Source: Actinomycetes bacterium (GTDB taxonomy: Bacteria > Actinomycetota > Actinomycetes > Mycobacteriales > Mycobacteriaceae). From it: DNA of 17,826 nt. Below, one piece after another: positions 1 to 8,689 of this stretch (positions are counted from its first letter, which is position 1; every line of letters starts with the position of its first letter). The position numbers were made by a program, and so were the translations under genes. The stretch is from contig JAEWGK010000153.1 of assembly GCA_023388385.1 (NCBI GenBank), positions 1 to 17,826 on the forward strand, given 5' to 3'. A model generated the notes under the pieces. The model was not told the DNA's origin. It saw nothing but the letters and a program-made list of their open reading frames with translations, and did not search any database.

Positions 1-2
1 AT

Positions 3-299
3 CCCGTGCTGGCCGCGTGCCGGGAGGCGACGGCGCGGCTGCCGGCGTGCCGGGCTGCTCGGCTCCTCGAAACGCGCCCGGGGGTGGCGGATTCGGCGGA
101 TCTCGGCGCCCGTGGCCGCCGGAGCAACATCTCGGGGGCGGTCGTGCCCGTCCGCGGGTGGCGGCCCGGGCCAGGGGAGGGGCCGGCCGTGCTCGTCGAC
201 GACGTCCTGACGACGGGTGCCACGGCGGCGGAGTCGGTCCTCGTCCTCGCCTCCGCCGGGATCCGCCCCGCGGGGGTGATCGTGTTCGCGAGCGCCTGA
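3..299 (+). CDS. ComF family phosphoribosyltransferase-like protein, C-terminal part
   Basis: This is the 3' end of a gene that begins before the window; about 98 residues and the TGA stop are visible. The motif VLVDDVLTTGATAAES near the C-terminus is the PRPP-binding loop of type I phosphoribosyltransferases. In this position, just upstream of hpf and secA in Mycobacteriales, such a protein belongs to the ComF/GntX family (Rv3242c-like). ComF proteins are linked to DNA uptake in competent bacteria, but the role in actinobacteria is not established and the substrate is unknown. The usual N-terminal cysteine-rich zinc finger would lie outside the window, so its presence cannot be checked. An in-frame ATG at 6 is probably internal, because the frame is open to the window edge and homologues are over 200 residues long. 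Confidence 0.85.
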   Translation, partial: PVLAACREATARLPACRAARLLETRPGVADSADLGARGRRSNISGAVVPVRGWRPGPGEGPAVLVDDVLTTGATAAESVLVLASAGIRPAGVIVFASA

Positions 300-363
300 C
301 CGGGGGTTGCGGATCGGAAAACCGGACATTTCGGGTTCGTGGCATCGGGGGTAACCGCACCTG

Positions 364-369
364 TATTCT
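364..369 (+). promoter_or_regulatory. Candidate -10 element for hpf
   Basis: TATTCT at 364-369 is the best -10-like hexamer in the 157-bp gap between comF and hpf. It implies a transcript start near 376 and an untranslated leader of about 80 bases. No convincing -35 is seen at the expected distance. A GGAA (316) and GTT (335) pair is present, but its 15-base spacing is too short for a SigH-type promoter. Confidence 0.35.
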
Positions 370-456
370 TGGGGTGCAAGTCACGCACGCCGTCGTGGAC
401 GACGCGGTCAATCCCGGCCGCGCTGTGCGGCGGCCATACCGGGAGGTAGGAAGCAA

Positions 457-1122
457 GTGTCGACGCCTGCTGACAACAACGAGGCCCTCAGCCCGAACGC
501 CCAGGTGACCATCACCGGGCGCAACGTGGAGGTCCCGGACCACTTCGCCGAGCGCGTCAACGGCAAGCTCGCGAAGATCGAGCGCCTCGATCCCACCCTC
601 ACGTTCTTCCATGTGGAGCTGCAGCACGAGCCGAACCCGCGTCGCGCGGACCGCTCGGATCGCATCCAGATCACCGCCACCGGCAAGGGCCACCTGGCCC
701 GCGCCGAGGCGAAGGAGGACAGCTTCTACGCCGCGCTGGAGTCCGCGCTGGGCAAGATGGAGCGGTCCCTGCGCAAGGTCAAGGCCCGCCGCAAGATCTC
801 CCGCTCCGGGCACCGCGCCCCCATCTCCGTCGGCGAGGCCACGGCCGCCCTGGTCGAGGAGGCGCAGCAGGAGCCGGAGCCGAAGGCCGATCCGTACGAG
901 GATCAGGTCCAGGACGCGCCGCTGGGCGCGGTCGTGCGCACCAAGGAGCACCCCGCCACCCCGATGAGCGTCGACGACGCCCTGTCGGAGATGGAGCTCG
1001 TGGGCCACGACTTCTACCTTTTCACCGACGAGGCGACCGGCCGCCCGTCCGTGGTGTACCGTCGCCACGCGTACGACTACGGCCTCATCTCCCTCGTCCC
1101 GGAGGACGAGGCATCGGAGTAG
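457..1122 (+). CDS. hpf: Long-form ribosome hibernation promoting factor (HPF/RaiA type)
   Basis: The protein has 221 residues and binds the 30S subunit; long-form HPFs join two ribosomes into inactive 100S dimers in stationary phase or stress. The N-terminal S30AE domain covers roughly residues 10-110, starting QVTITGRNVEVPDHF and containing a lysine/arginine-rich helix around KMERSLRKVKARRK. An acidic linker (about 125-160) leads to the C-terminal dimerisation domain, MSVDDALSEMELVGHDFYLF through VVYRRHAYDYGLISLV. The two-domain length is normal for the actinobacterial long form (Rv3241c-like). The GTG start at 457 is chosen because a GGGAGGTAGG ribosome-binding site lies just upstream at 441-450 and homologues start close to this point. 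It sits between comF and secA, in the same order as M. tuberculosis. Confidence 0.95.
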   Translation: MSTPADNNEALSPNAQVTITGRNVEVPDHFAERVNGKLAKIERLDPTLTFFHVELQHEPNPRRADRSDRIQITATGKGHLARAEAKEDSFYAALESALGKMERSLRKVKARRKISRSGHRAPISVGEATAALVEEAQQEPEPKADPYEDQVQDAPLGAVVRTKEHPATPMSVDDALSEMELVGHDFYLFTDEATGRPSVVYRRHAYDYGLISLVPEDEASE

Positions 1123-1139
1123 CTTCCGGCCGTCCACGA

Positions 1140-1176
1140 CGGGCCCCCGCCACGGCTTGCGCCGGGCGGGGGCCCG
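1140..1176 (+). terminator. Hairpin terminator after hpf
   Basis: GGGCCCCCGCC at 1141-1151 pairs perfectly with 1165-1175, and C1140/G1176 extend the stem to 12 bp around a 13-base loop. There is no T-run, which is common for actinobacterial hairpin terminators. The secA -10 element begins only seven bases downstream. Confidence 0.7.
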
Positions 1177-1188
1177 CCGCCCTATACT
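1157..1188 (+). promoter_or_regulatory. Candidate secA promoter
   Basis: TATACT at 1183-1188 is a strong sigma-A-type -10. The best upstream match, TTGCGC at 1157-1162, leaves a 20-base spacer, so the -35 is weak. It would give a leader of about 65 bases before secA. The -35 region lies within the loop of the preceding terminator hairpin. Confidence 0.5.
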
Positions 1189-1260
1189 CGTCACCTGAAT
1201 CCCAGACAGACGTCCGCGCACCCGTCCGGACCTCCCGATCACGTAAGGGGTCGATTGCCC

Positions 1261-4068
<2,808 letters not shown>

Positions 4069-4107
4069 ACGCGCGCCGTGCGCGGGGCCGTCGTCACGCA
4101 CCTGCGG

Positions 4108-4707
4108 TCAGAGCAGGCGGAGCGAGACGACGGTCCAGCCTCCCCACGCGCCGCCGGCGGAATCGCGCTCGGCGGAGCCCGCCAGCGCCCGGACGCGATC
4201 GCCGTGCTGCCACGTGCCGACGAACCGGGCGCGATCGCCGCGCTCGGTGGCGTGGAGCGTGCGCAGCACGACGCCGGTGGGCTTCGCGCGGCGCAGGCGC
4301 GTGCGCAGGCCGCCGAGGACGCGGCGGCCGAGCGGCAACTTGGTCAGCACGGCCTCCCGGCGGCGGCCGCCGAGGACGTCGAACGTCGCGCCGATGATCG
4401 TGCGCAGGTGGCGGCGGGTCTCGGCGTCACAGCCGCTCATCCCGGGGCGCACGTCCCAGCGGGCCCGGGTGGCGGCGGTGCCGGTGCGGACGGTTGCGGC
4501 GCCAGCCGCCGTGACGGAATCGGCCCTGTCCACGCCGGTCGTGGCACCTGAGCCCCGCATGTCGTCAGCAGGGTGCGGCGGTGCTGGACGGCCGGCCGGG
4601 TGCGGATGTTGCGCCGGCGGCGAATGCGGCGCGGGTGCGGGCCGGATCTCGAGCCGACGCAGCAGTTCGAACCCGTCGGCGGGCACGAGCAGGACGTCCT
4701 CGGGCAT
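4108..4707 (-). CDS. Rv3235 family protein
   Basis: This is a 199-residue protein of unknown function. The N-terminal half (about 20-90) is rich in proline, alanine and histidine and looks disordered. The C-terminal half carries the family-like pattern: RRHLRTIIGATFDVLGGRR, then LRTRLRRAKPTGVVLRTLHA, then an RARFVGTWQHGDRVRALAG strand and a final GGWTVVSLRLL. This resembles the actinobacterial Rv3235 family found near secA in Mycobacteriales. ATG at 4707 is chosen because GGAGGGGG lies eight bases upstream on this strand (4715-4722); the frame stays open further upstream, but without a better site. It is convergent with secA, with 39 bp between the stop codons. The family assignment rests on sequence pattern and location; no biochemical role is known. 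Confidence 0.75.
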   Translation of the reverse strand: MPEDVLLVPADGFELLRRLEIRPAPAPHSPPAQHPHPAGRPAPPHPADDMRGSGATTGVDRADSVTAAGAATVRTGTAATRARWDVRPGMSGCDAETRRHLRTIIGATFDVLGGRRREAVLTKLPLGRRVLGGLRTRLRRAKPTGVVLRTLHATERGDRARFVGTWQHGDRVRALAGSAERDSAGGAWGGWTVVSLRLL

Positions 4708-4820
4708 GTCGGATTCCCCCTCCGATCGGGGCGCCCGCCCCCATGTTCCCCGCGGGCGCCGTCGGGGCGGATTCTGCCGGAAACGCCCGCGCATCGCACG
4801 CCGTCGGGCGTCTCCGCCGT

Positions 4821-4835
4821 TATTCTGTGGATATG
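4821..4835 (+). promoter_or_regulatory. -10 element and probable leaderless start of the HAD gene
   Basis: TATTCT (4821-4826) ends six bases before the ATG at 4833, so transcription would start at or next to the A of the ATG. No ribosome-binding site is present, which agrees with a leaderless mRNA. The -35 region is not recognisable. Confidence 0.5.
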
Positions 4836-5243
4836 CGAGGACTTGTCGTGGATTACTGCGGGGTGCTGGACGGCACCGACGAGGAGCGGGAGCGCTGGCG
4901 CGCTCTCCTGGCCGCCGCCCGCGCCAACGGCGTGGCGACGGCCGTGCTGTCGAACAACCCGGGCGGCTCCGAGGGCGCGCCCGTCCGCGCGCTGGAGGAA
5001 GAGGGCGTCGTCGACGTCGCCGTCCTGTCCGGCGAGGTCGGCGCGGAGAAGCCCGAGCCCGAGGTGTTTGACGTCGTCGCGGAACGCCTGGGCCTGCCGG
5101 TGAAGGACTGCGTGCTGGTCGACGACTCGATCGTCAACATCCACGGCGCGGTGGAGCACGGCATGGTCGGCGTTTTCTACCAGCAGTTCGACCGGGCCGT
5201 CGTGGAGATCACCGGCCTGTTCGACCTGGAGGGCGAGTTCTAG
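4833..5243 (+). CDS. HAD-IA-like hydrolase, capless small form
   Basis: The protein has 136 residues. Haloacid-dehalogenase-fold signatures are visible in order: motif I VVDYCGVLDG with the nucleophile D7; motif II VLSNN with S40; motif III GAEKPEPEVF with K73; motif IV CVLVDDS with D97/D98. The second motif I aspartate of phosphatases is replaced by C9, in a DxxGV form also known from some HAD-IA members. There is almost no insertion between motifs I and II, so no sizeable cap domain, and the protein is well below the usual 200-230 residues. A substrate cannot be inferred. The ATG at 4833 is favoured because the -10 element abuts it and homology begins there; an in-frame GTG at 4827 is an alternative. 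The stop overlaps the next gene's start (TAGTG), so the two are translationally coupled. Confidence 0.85.
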   Translation: MRGLVVDYCGVLDGTDEERERWRALLAAARANGVATAVLSNNPGGSEGAPVRALEEEGVVDVAVLSGEVGAEKPEPEVFDVVAERLGLPVKDCVLVDDSIVNIHGAVEHGMVGVFYQQFDRAVVEITGLFDLEGEF

Positions 5244-5743
5244 TGGCCGTCCTCCGCGTGTACGTTCCCGCCACGTTCGGGATGCTGCGCGAGCTGCTCG
5301 ACGACGGCGAGGTGACGCCCCGCAACGGCTGGGGCTTCGCGCTGACCCCGGCGCTGCGTGGCTTCTTCGAGTCGGGCGACGACGAGGAGCTCGCCGATGT
5401 CGCCTTCACCGACGCGGCCCGCACCTCGCTGCGCCTGCTGTCCGAGCACGATGGACCGTTCCCGCACCGGCGCGTCGTCATCGCCGCCGACGTCGAGGCG
5501 GAGCCGGAGCCGGACATGGGCGAGGCCGTCGTCCGCATCGCCGGCGTCGTGCCGCGCGATGCCGTCGCCGCCGTCCACGTCGACCTTGCGCAGGCGGAGC
5601 CGCTTGTGGAGAAGGCCGTCGCCGTCGTCGACGCCGCTGACCTGGGGGACGAGGATGCCGAGCTGACCGTCGGCGATGCCCTCGAGCACGAGCTCGCCTG
5701 GTACGCGCCGCAGGAGCTGCCCATGCTGGTGGAGCTGCTCTAG
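5243..5743 (+). CDS. DUF6912 family protein (Rv3231c-like)
   Basis: This 166-residue protein has no known function. It opens with VLRVYVPATFGMLRELLDDGEV and has GFALTPALRGFFESGDDEELADVAFTDAARTSLRLL in its first half, a pattern I recognise from the Rv3231c/DUF6912 family of Actinobacteria. It is strongly acidic, with a C-terminal segment ending ELAWYAPQELPMLVELL. No signal peptide or membrane segment is seen, so it is probably cytosolic. The GTG start at 5243 overlaps the TAG of the HAD gene by one base, indicating co-translation from the same mRNA. Conservation of this gene next to the oxidoreductase/desaturase pair in mycobacteria suggests a functional or regulatory link, but that is inference only. 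Confidence 0.8.
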   Translation: MAVLRVYVPATFGMLRELLDDGEVTPRNGWGFALTPALRGFFESGDDEELADVAFTDAARTSLRLLSEHDGPFPHRRVVIAADVEAEPEPDMGEAVVRIAGVVPRDAVAAVHVDLAQAEPLVEKAVAVVDAADLGDEDAELTVGDALEHELAWYAPQELPMLVELL

Positions 5744-5752
5744 GCCGGCGGC

Positions 5753-5849
5753 GGGGGTTAACGCGCTTTAGCGGGAGGAACGGGTCGCAATCCGGGCCCA
5801 GAACCCTGGTTGCTTGACCTGTTCCTCCCGCTAAAGCGCGTTAACCCCC
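5753..5849. repeat. Long near-perfect inverted repeat (hairpin element)
   Basis: The left arm at 5753-5785 and right arm at 5817-5849 are inverted copies of 33 bp with a single mismatch (G5782 against the base paired with T5820). The 31-base interior pairs further: GCAA(T)CCGGG near 5787-5796 against CCCTGGTTGC near 5804-5813, with two mismatches. The arms contain GTTAAC and CGCTTTAGCG, themselves small palindromes, and are clearly richer in A/T than the surrounding sequence. No T-run follows either arm. It may act as a terminator for the upstream HAD-DUF6912 transcript, but its length and symmetry look more like a mobile or dispersed palindromic element (REP or MITE class). Confidence 0.85.
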
Positions 5850-5934
5850 CCAGCAGGTGTGCGCGGTGCCGGGGCGACGAGGTGTGCCGAGGAGCGATGG
5901 TGCTGATGGTGTCCGTGGTGCCGGTGTGGTGAGG

Positions 5935-6046
5935 TGCCGCCGGCGGGAACTGGAGTGCCGGCGGGAGGCGGCGTGGCGGGAACCGGAGCGCCGGCGGGGG
6001 GCGGCGTGGCGGGAACCGGAGCGCCGGCGGGGGGCGGCGTGGCGGG
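5935..6046. repeat. 33-bp tandem repeat, about 3.4 copies
   Basis: Two adjacent 33-bp units (5968-6000 and 6001-6033) are identical. They are flanked by a degenerate copy (5935-5967, matching from about 5942 with a few changes) and a partial copy (6034-6046). The unit begins GCGGCGTGGCGGGAACCGGA. Because 33 is a multiple of three, any frame reads through as an 11-residue repeat on both strands, for example PPPAGAPVPAT on the minus strand. There are no spacers, so this is not a CRISPR. Confidence 0.9.
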
Positions 6047-6075
6047 GGTGCTGGATGCCGGAGGAAGCGCATTTT

Positions 6076-6116
6076 TTGCCACATGCGCTACGGGACCGTA
6101 GGCTACGTGACCGTAA
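6076..6116 (+). promoter_or_regulatory. Promoter of the reductase-desaturase operon with tandem operator candidates
   Basis: TTGCCA (6076-6081), a 17-base spacer and TAGGCT (6099-6104) form a sigma-A-type promoter. Overlaying it are two copies of a 14-bp element 15 bp apart: CTACGGGACCGTAG (6088-6101, inverted arms CTACG/CGTAG) and CTACGTGACCGTAA (6103-6116). The central junction CGTAG-G-CTACG is also palindromic. A dimeric repressor bound here would cover the spacer, the -10 and the transcription start. TetR-type repressors of lipid genes commonly use sites of this kind, but the cognate regulator is not in this window. Confidence 0.6.
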
Positions 6117-6147
6117 GTTAATCCCGAGCCGAAGGGACCCTGCGACG

Positions 6148-7242
6148 GTGACCATCCTCGACCGCGTGCGCGGCGCCCTCACGGGCCTGTCGACGCCGCT
6201 GCTGCCGGACGACTACACGCGCCTGCTGCACCCGCTGTGGACCCGGCGCGAGCTCCGCGGCCAGATCGTTTCGGTGACGCGCCAGGGCCCCGACGTTGCG
6301 GACCTCGTCATCCGCCGCGGCCCCGGGGTACCGGCGGATTTCCGGCCGGGCCAGCACATCGGCATCGGCGTGCGCGTCGACGGCCGCTTCGTGTGGCGCT
6401 CCTACTCGCTGACCAACGCCCCGGATCCGGTCGCGGGCACCGGCGGGCGCGGACTCCGCACGCGCGGCGGCACGGGCGACGGCCACCTGCGCATCACCGT
6501 CAAGGCGCAGCATGAGGGCCGGCTGTCGCGCCACCTCGTCGCCCACGCAAAGCCCGGCACCGTCGTGCGTCTGGCGGCCCCCGCCGGTGACTTCCATCTG
6601 CCGGACCCGGTCCCGGAGAAGCTGCTGTTCATCACGGCGGGTTCGGGCATCACGCCTGTCATCTCGATGCTGCGCTACCTGGACCGCCGCCACGGGCCGG
6701 GCGACGGCCCGGACGTCGTCCACCTCCACTCGGTGCGCGACGACTCGGGGCTGCTCTTCCGCGACGAACTCCGCGAGCTTGCCGACCGCCGCCCCGAGTA
6801 CCGGCTCATCGTCCGCCGGACGGCGGAGGAGGGGCGTCTGGCGGCGGGGGACGTCGCAAGGTACGTCCCGGATCTGGAGGATCGCGTCGCCTACGCCTGC
6901 GGCCCCGGGCCCATGCTCGACGAACTCGAGGCGGCGATCCCGGGCCTGCGCACCGAGCGCTTCACGCTCGACCGCGGCTCCGTCGACGCGCAGGGGGGCC
7001 GCGTGACCATCCCCGGCCGCGCGGAGATCGAGGTCGACGGCGCTACGACCATCCTCGAGGCCGGCGAGAACGCCGGCGTCCAGCTGCCGTACGGCTGCCG
7101 CATGGGCATCTGCGCGACGTGCGTGCGGCAGCTGGCCGACGGTCACGCCCGGGACATCCGCACGGGCGAGACCCACGGCCCCGGCGAGCGCATCCGCGTG
7201 TGCGTGTGCGTGCCCGCCGGCGACCTCACGCTGGAGGCGTGA
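6148..7242 (+). CDS. Ferredoxin/flavin reductase with C-terminal 2Fe-2S domain (Rv3230c-like)
   Basis: This 364-residue electron-transfer protein should pass electrons from NAD(P)H through FAD and a 2Fe-2S cluster to the neighbouring desaturase. The FAD-binding barrel shows RSYSLTN (84-90). The nucleotide-binding domain shows AGSGITP (164-170) and CGPGPML (251-257). The plant-type ferredoxin domain has C317-x4-C322-x2-C325 with C352/C354 as the last ligand. A glycine/arginine-rich insertion occupies about 95-112. In M. tuberculosis, Rv3230c is the reductase partner of the DesA3 desaturase. GTG at 6148 is chosen because it follows GAAGGGA at 6131-6137, lies downstream of the promoter at 6076-6104, and matches the N-terminus expected of homologues. 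The frame stays open upstream to 5857 through the tandem repeats, but that part lies upstream of the promoter. Confidence 0.93.
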   Translation: MTILDRVRGALTGLSTPLLPDDYTRLLHPLWTRRELRGQIVSVTRQGPDVADLVIRRGPGVPADFRPGQHIGIGVRVDGRFVWRSYSLTNAPDPVAGTGGRGLRTRGGTGDGHLRITVKAQHEGRLSRHLVAHAKPGTVVRLAAPAGDFHLPDPVPEKLLFITAGSGITPVISMLRYLDRRHGPGDGPDVVHLHSVRDDSGLLFRDELRELADRRPEYRLIVRRTAEEGRLAAGDVARYVPDLEDRVAYACGPGPMLDELEAAIPGLRTERFTLDRGSVDAQGGRVTIPGRAEIEVDGATTILEAGENAGVQLPYGCRMGICATCVRQLADGHARDIRTGETHGPGERIRVCVCVPAGDLTLEA

Positions 7243-7345
7243 CGACGCGCCCCGCACTGCCCTCGGCCGCACCCCGCGGCCGGGCGGGCACCCCGACCCA
7301 CGACGACCGCGGCGGACGCCGCGTGAACCAGGAGGACCACAGGAC

Positions 7346-8689
7346 ATGGCCATTTCGGACATCCGGTCGTACTCGCACCTGACGGAGGCCGACGTCGCCG
7401 CCATCGGCGCGCGGTTCGACGAGATAGAGCGGGAGATCCGCGAGGATCTCGGCCCGCGCGACGCCCGGTACATCCGCACTCTCATCCGCGTCCAGCGGGG
7501 TCTCGAGGTCGCGGGGCGCGTGGCGCTCATGGTGCCGCGTTCCCGCGTGGCGTGGTGGGGCGGTGCGGCGTCGCTGTCTCTGGCGAAGATCCTCGAGAAC
7601 CTCGAGATCGGCCACAACACCATGCACGGCCAGTGGGACTGGATGAACGACCCGGAGATCCACTCCGCGACGTGGGAGTGGGATAACGCGTGCCCCGCGG
7701 GCGGCTGGAAGCACTCGCACAATTTCGTGCACCACAAGTACACCAACGTGCTGGGCATGGACAACGACGTCGGATACGGCATCCTGCGCGTGACCCGAGA
7801 GAAGCGGTGGACGCCGCAGCACCTGCTGCAGCCGGTGACCAACATCGTGCTCGCGTCGCTGTTCCAGTGGGCCGTCGCGTTCTATGACGTGGAGCTCGGC
7901 CGCGTCGCGGCGGGGAAGAAGTCGTGGGCGGAGGCGAAGCCGCAGCTGATGGAGGTCTTCGCGAAGTCCGGCCGCCAGGTGCTCAAGGACTACGTCCTGT
8001 TCCCCCTGCTGGCCGGCCCGCGCTACGCGGAGGTGGCGAAGGCCAATGCGGTGGCGAACTACGTCCGGTCGGTGTGGGCCTACGCCGTCATCTTCTGCGG
8101 GCACTTCCCGGACGATGCGGAGACCTTCACGAAGGAGCAGTATCGCACCGAGAACCACAACGAGTGGTACCTGCGGCAGATGCTCGGCTCCGCGAACTTC
8201 CGCGGTGGGTTCCTGCTGTCGGTGCTCTCCGGCAACCTGAACTACCAGATCGAGCACCACCTGTTCCCCGACATGCCGTCCAACCGGCTGGCGGAGGCCT
8301 CCGTCAAGGTCAGGCAGCTGTGCGAGGAGTACGACCTGCCGTACAACACCGGCAGCTTCCCGGCGCAGTTCCTCCAGGTCCAGCGGACGCTGCTGAAGCT
8401 GTCGCTGCCCAACCGGTTCCTCGTCGCCGACCCGGACAACGCGCCGGAGGTGCGCTCCGAGGCGGCGTTCGCGAAGCACCCGGAGGTGGAGGCGCGCCTC
8501 GACGCGAACGCCAGCCCGCGCCGCGGCCTGCGCACCGGGCTGCGGATGCTGAAGGCGCTGCGGCCGGGGTTGCGGGAGATCGTCGACGCCTACACGGGCC
8601 GGTCGACGAGGCGGCGCCGCCCGGTCGGCGAGACGGGCGCGGCGCAGGCGGCGCCCGCCGCCGTCAGTGCAGCATCCGCTGCCCGGTGA
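7346..8689 (+). CDS. desA3: Membrane acyl-CoA (stearoyl-CoA delta-9 type) desaturase, DesA3-like
   Basis: This 447-residue integral membrane di-iron enzyme introduces a double bond into long-chain acyl-CoA. The three histidine boxes are present: GHNTMH (H90, H94), KHSHNFVHH (H123, H125, H129, H130) and NYQIEHH (H304, H305), with further histidines near ENHNEW (about 269-274). Hydrophobic stretches lie near 60-85, 165-185 and 240-255. The order reductase-then-desaturase matches Rv3230c-Rv3229c (desA3). The C-terminal 60-70 residues are basic, then alanine-rich, and look disordered. ATG at 7346 follows AGGAGG at 7329-7334; the 103-bp gap after the reductase shows no terminator, so the two are probably co-transcribed. 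Its 3' end overlaps the convergent ClC gene by 26 bp. Confidence 0.93.
   Translation: MAISDIRSYSHLTEADVAAIGARFDEIEREIREDLGPRDARYIRTLIRVQRGLEVAGRVALMVPRSRVAWWGGAASLSLAKILENLEIGHNTMHGQWDWMNDPEIHSATWEWDNACPAGGWKHSHNFVHHKYTNVLGMDNDVGYGILRVTREKRWTPQHLLQPVTNIVLASLFQWAVAFYDVELGRVAAGKKSWAEAKPQLMEVFAKSGRQVLKDYVLFPLLAGPRYAEVAKANAVANYVRSVWAYAVIFCGHFPDDAETFTKEQYRTENHNEWYLRQMLGSANFRGGFLLSVLSGNLNYQIEHHLFPDMPSNRLAEASVKVRQLCEEYDLPYNTGSFPAQFLQVQRTLLKLSLPNRFLVADPDNAPEVRSEAAFAKHPEVEARLDANASPRRGLRTGLRMLKALRPGLREIVDAYTGRSTRRRRPVGETGAAQAAPAAVSAASAAR

Larger units (their letters stand above)
5744..6075. other. Long non-coding gap with hairpin and low-complexity repeats
   Basis: The gap between the DUF6912 gene and the reductase gene runs from 5744 to 6147. 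It holds a 97-bp hairpin (5753-5849), a GTG-rich low-complexity stretch (about 5855-5935), a 33-bp tandem repeat (about 5935-6046), and then the reductase promoter and operator candidates (6076-6116, listed separately). Open frames exist on both strands through the repeats, but none has a ribosome-binding site or recognisable homology. Confidence 0.7.

Noticed and set aside
315..337. SigH-type promoter before hpf (GGAA and GTT)
   Set aside because: The 15-base spacing is too short compared with the 18-19 bases of SigH promoters.
4070..4084. Terminator between secA and the Rv3235-family gene
   Set aside because: Only a 5-bp CGCGC/GCGCG stem is visible, which is common by chance in such GC-rich DNA.
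5935..6046. CRISPR array
   Set aside because: The repeats are directly adjacent with no unique spacers, and there are no cas genes in the window.
5831..6082. Minus-strand open frame encoding a Pro/Ala-rich repeat protein with a histidine-rich segment
   Set aside because: It starts at a GTG without a ribosome-binding site, is made largely of the 33-bp tandem repeat, and ends inside the hairpin arm. There is no family resemblance, so it is probably a frame kept open by the repeat.
5857..6147. 97-residue N-terminal extension of the reductase (Arg/Glu/Trp repeats)
   Set aside because: It lies upstream of the promoter and ribosome-binding site, is pure tandem repeat, and homologues begin near the GTG at 6148.
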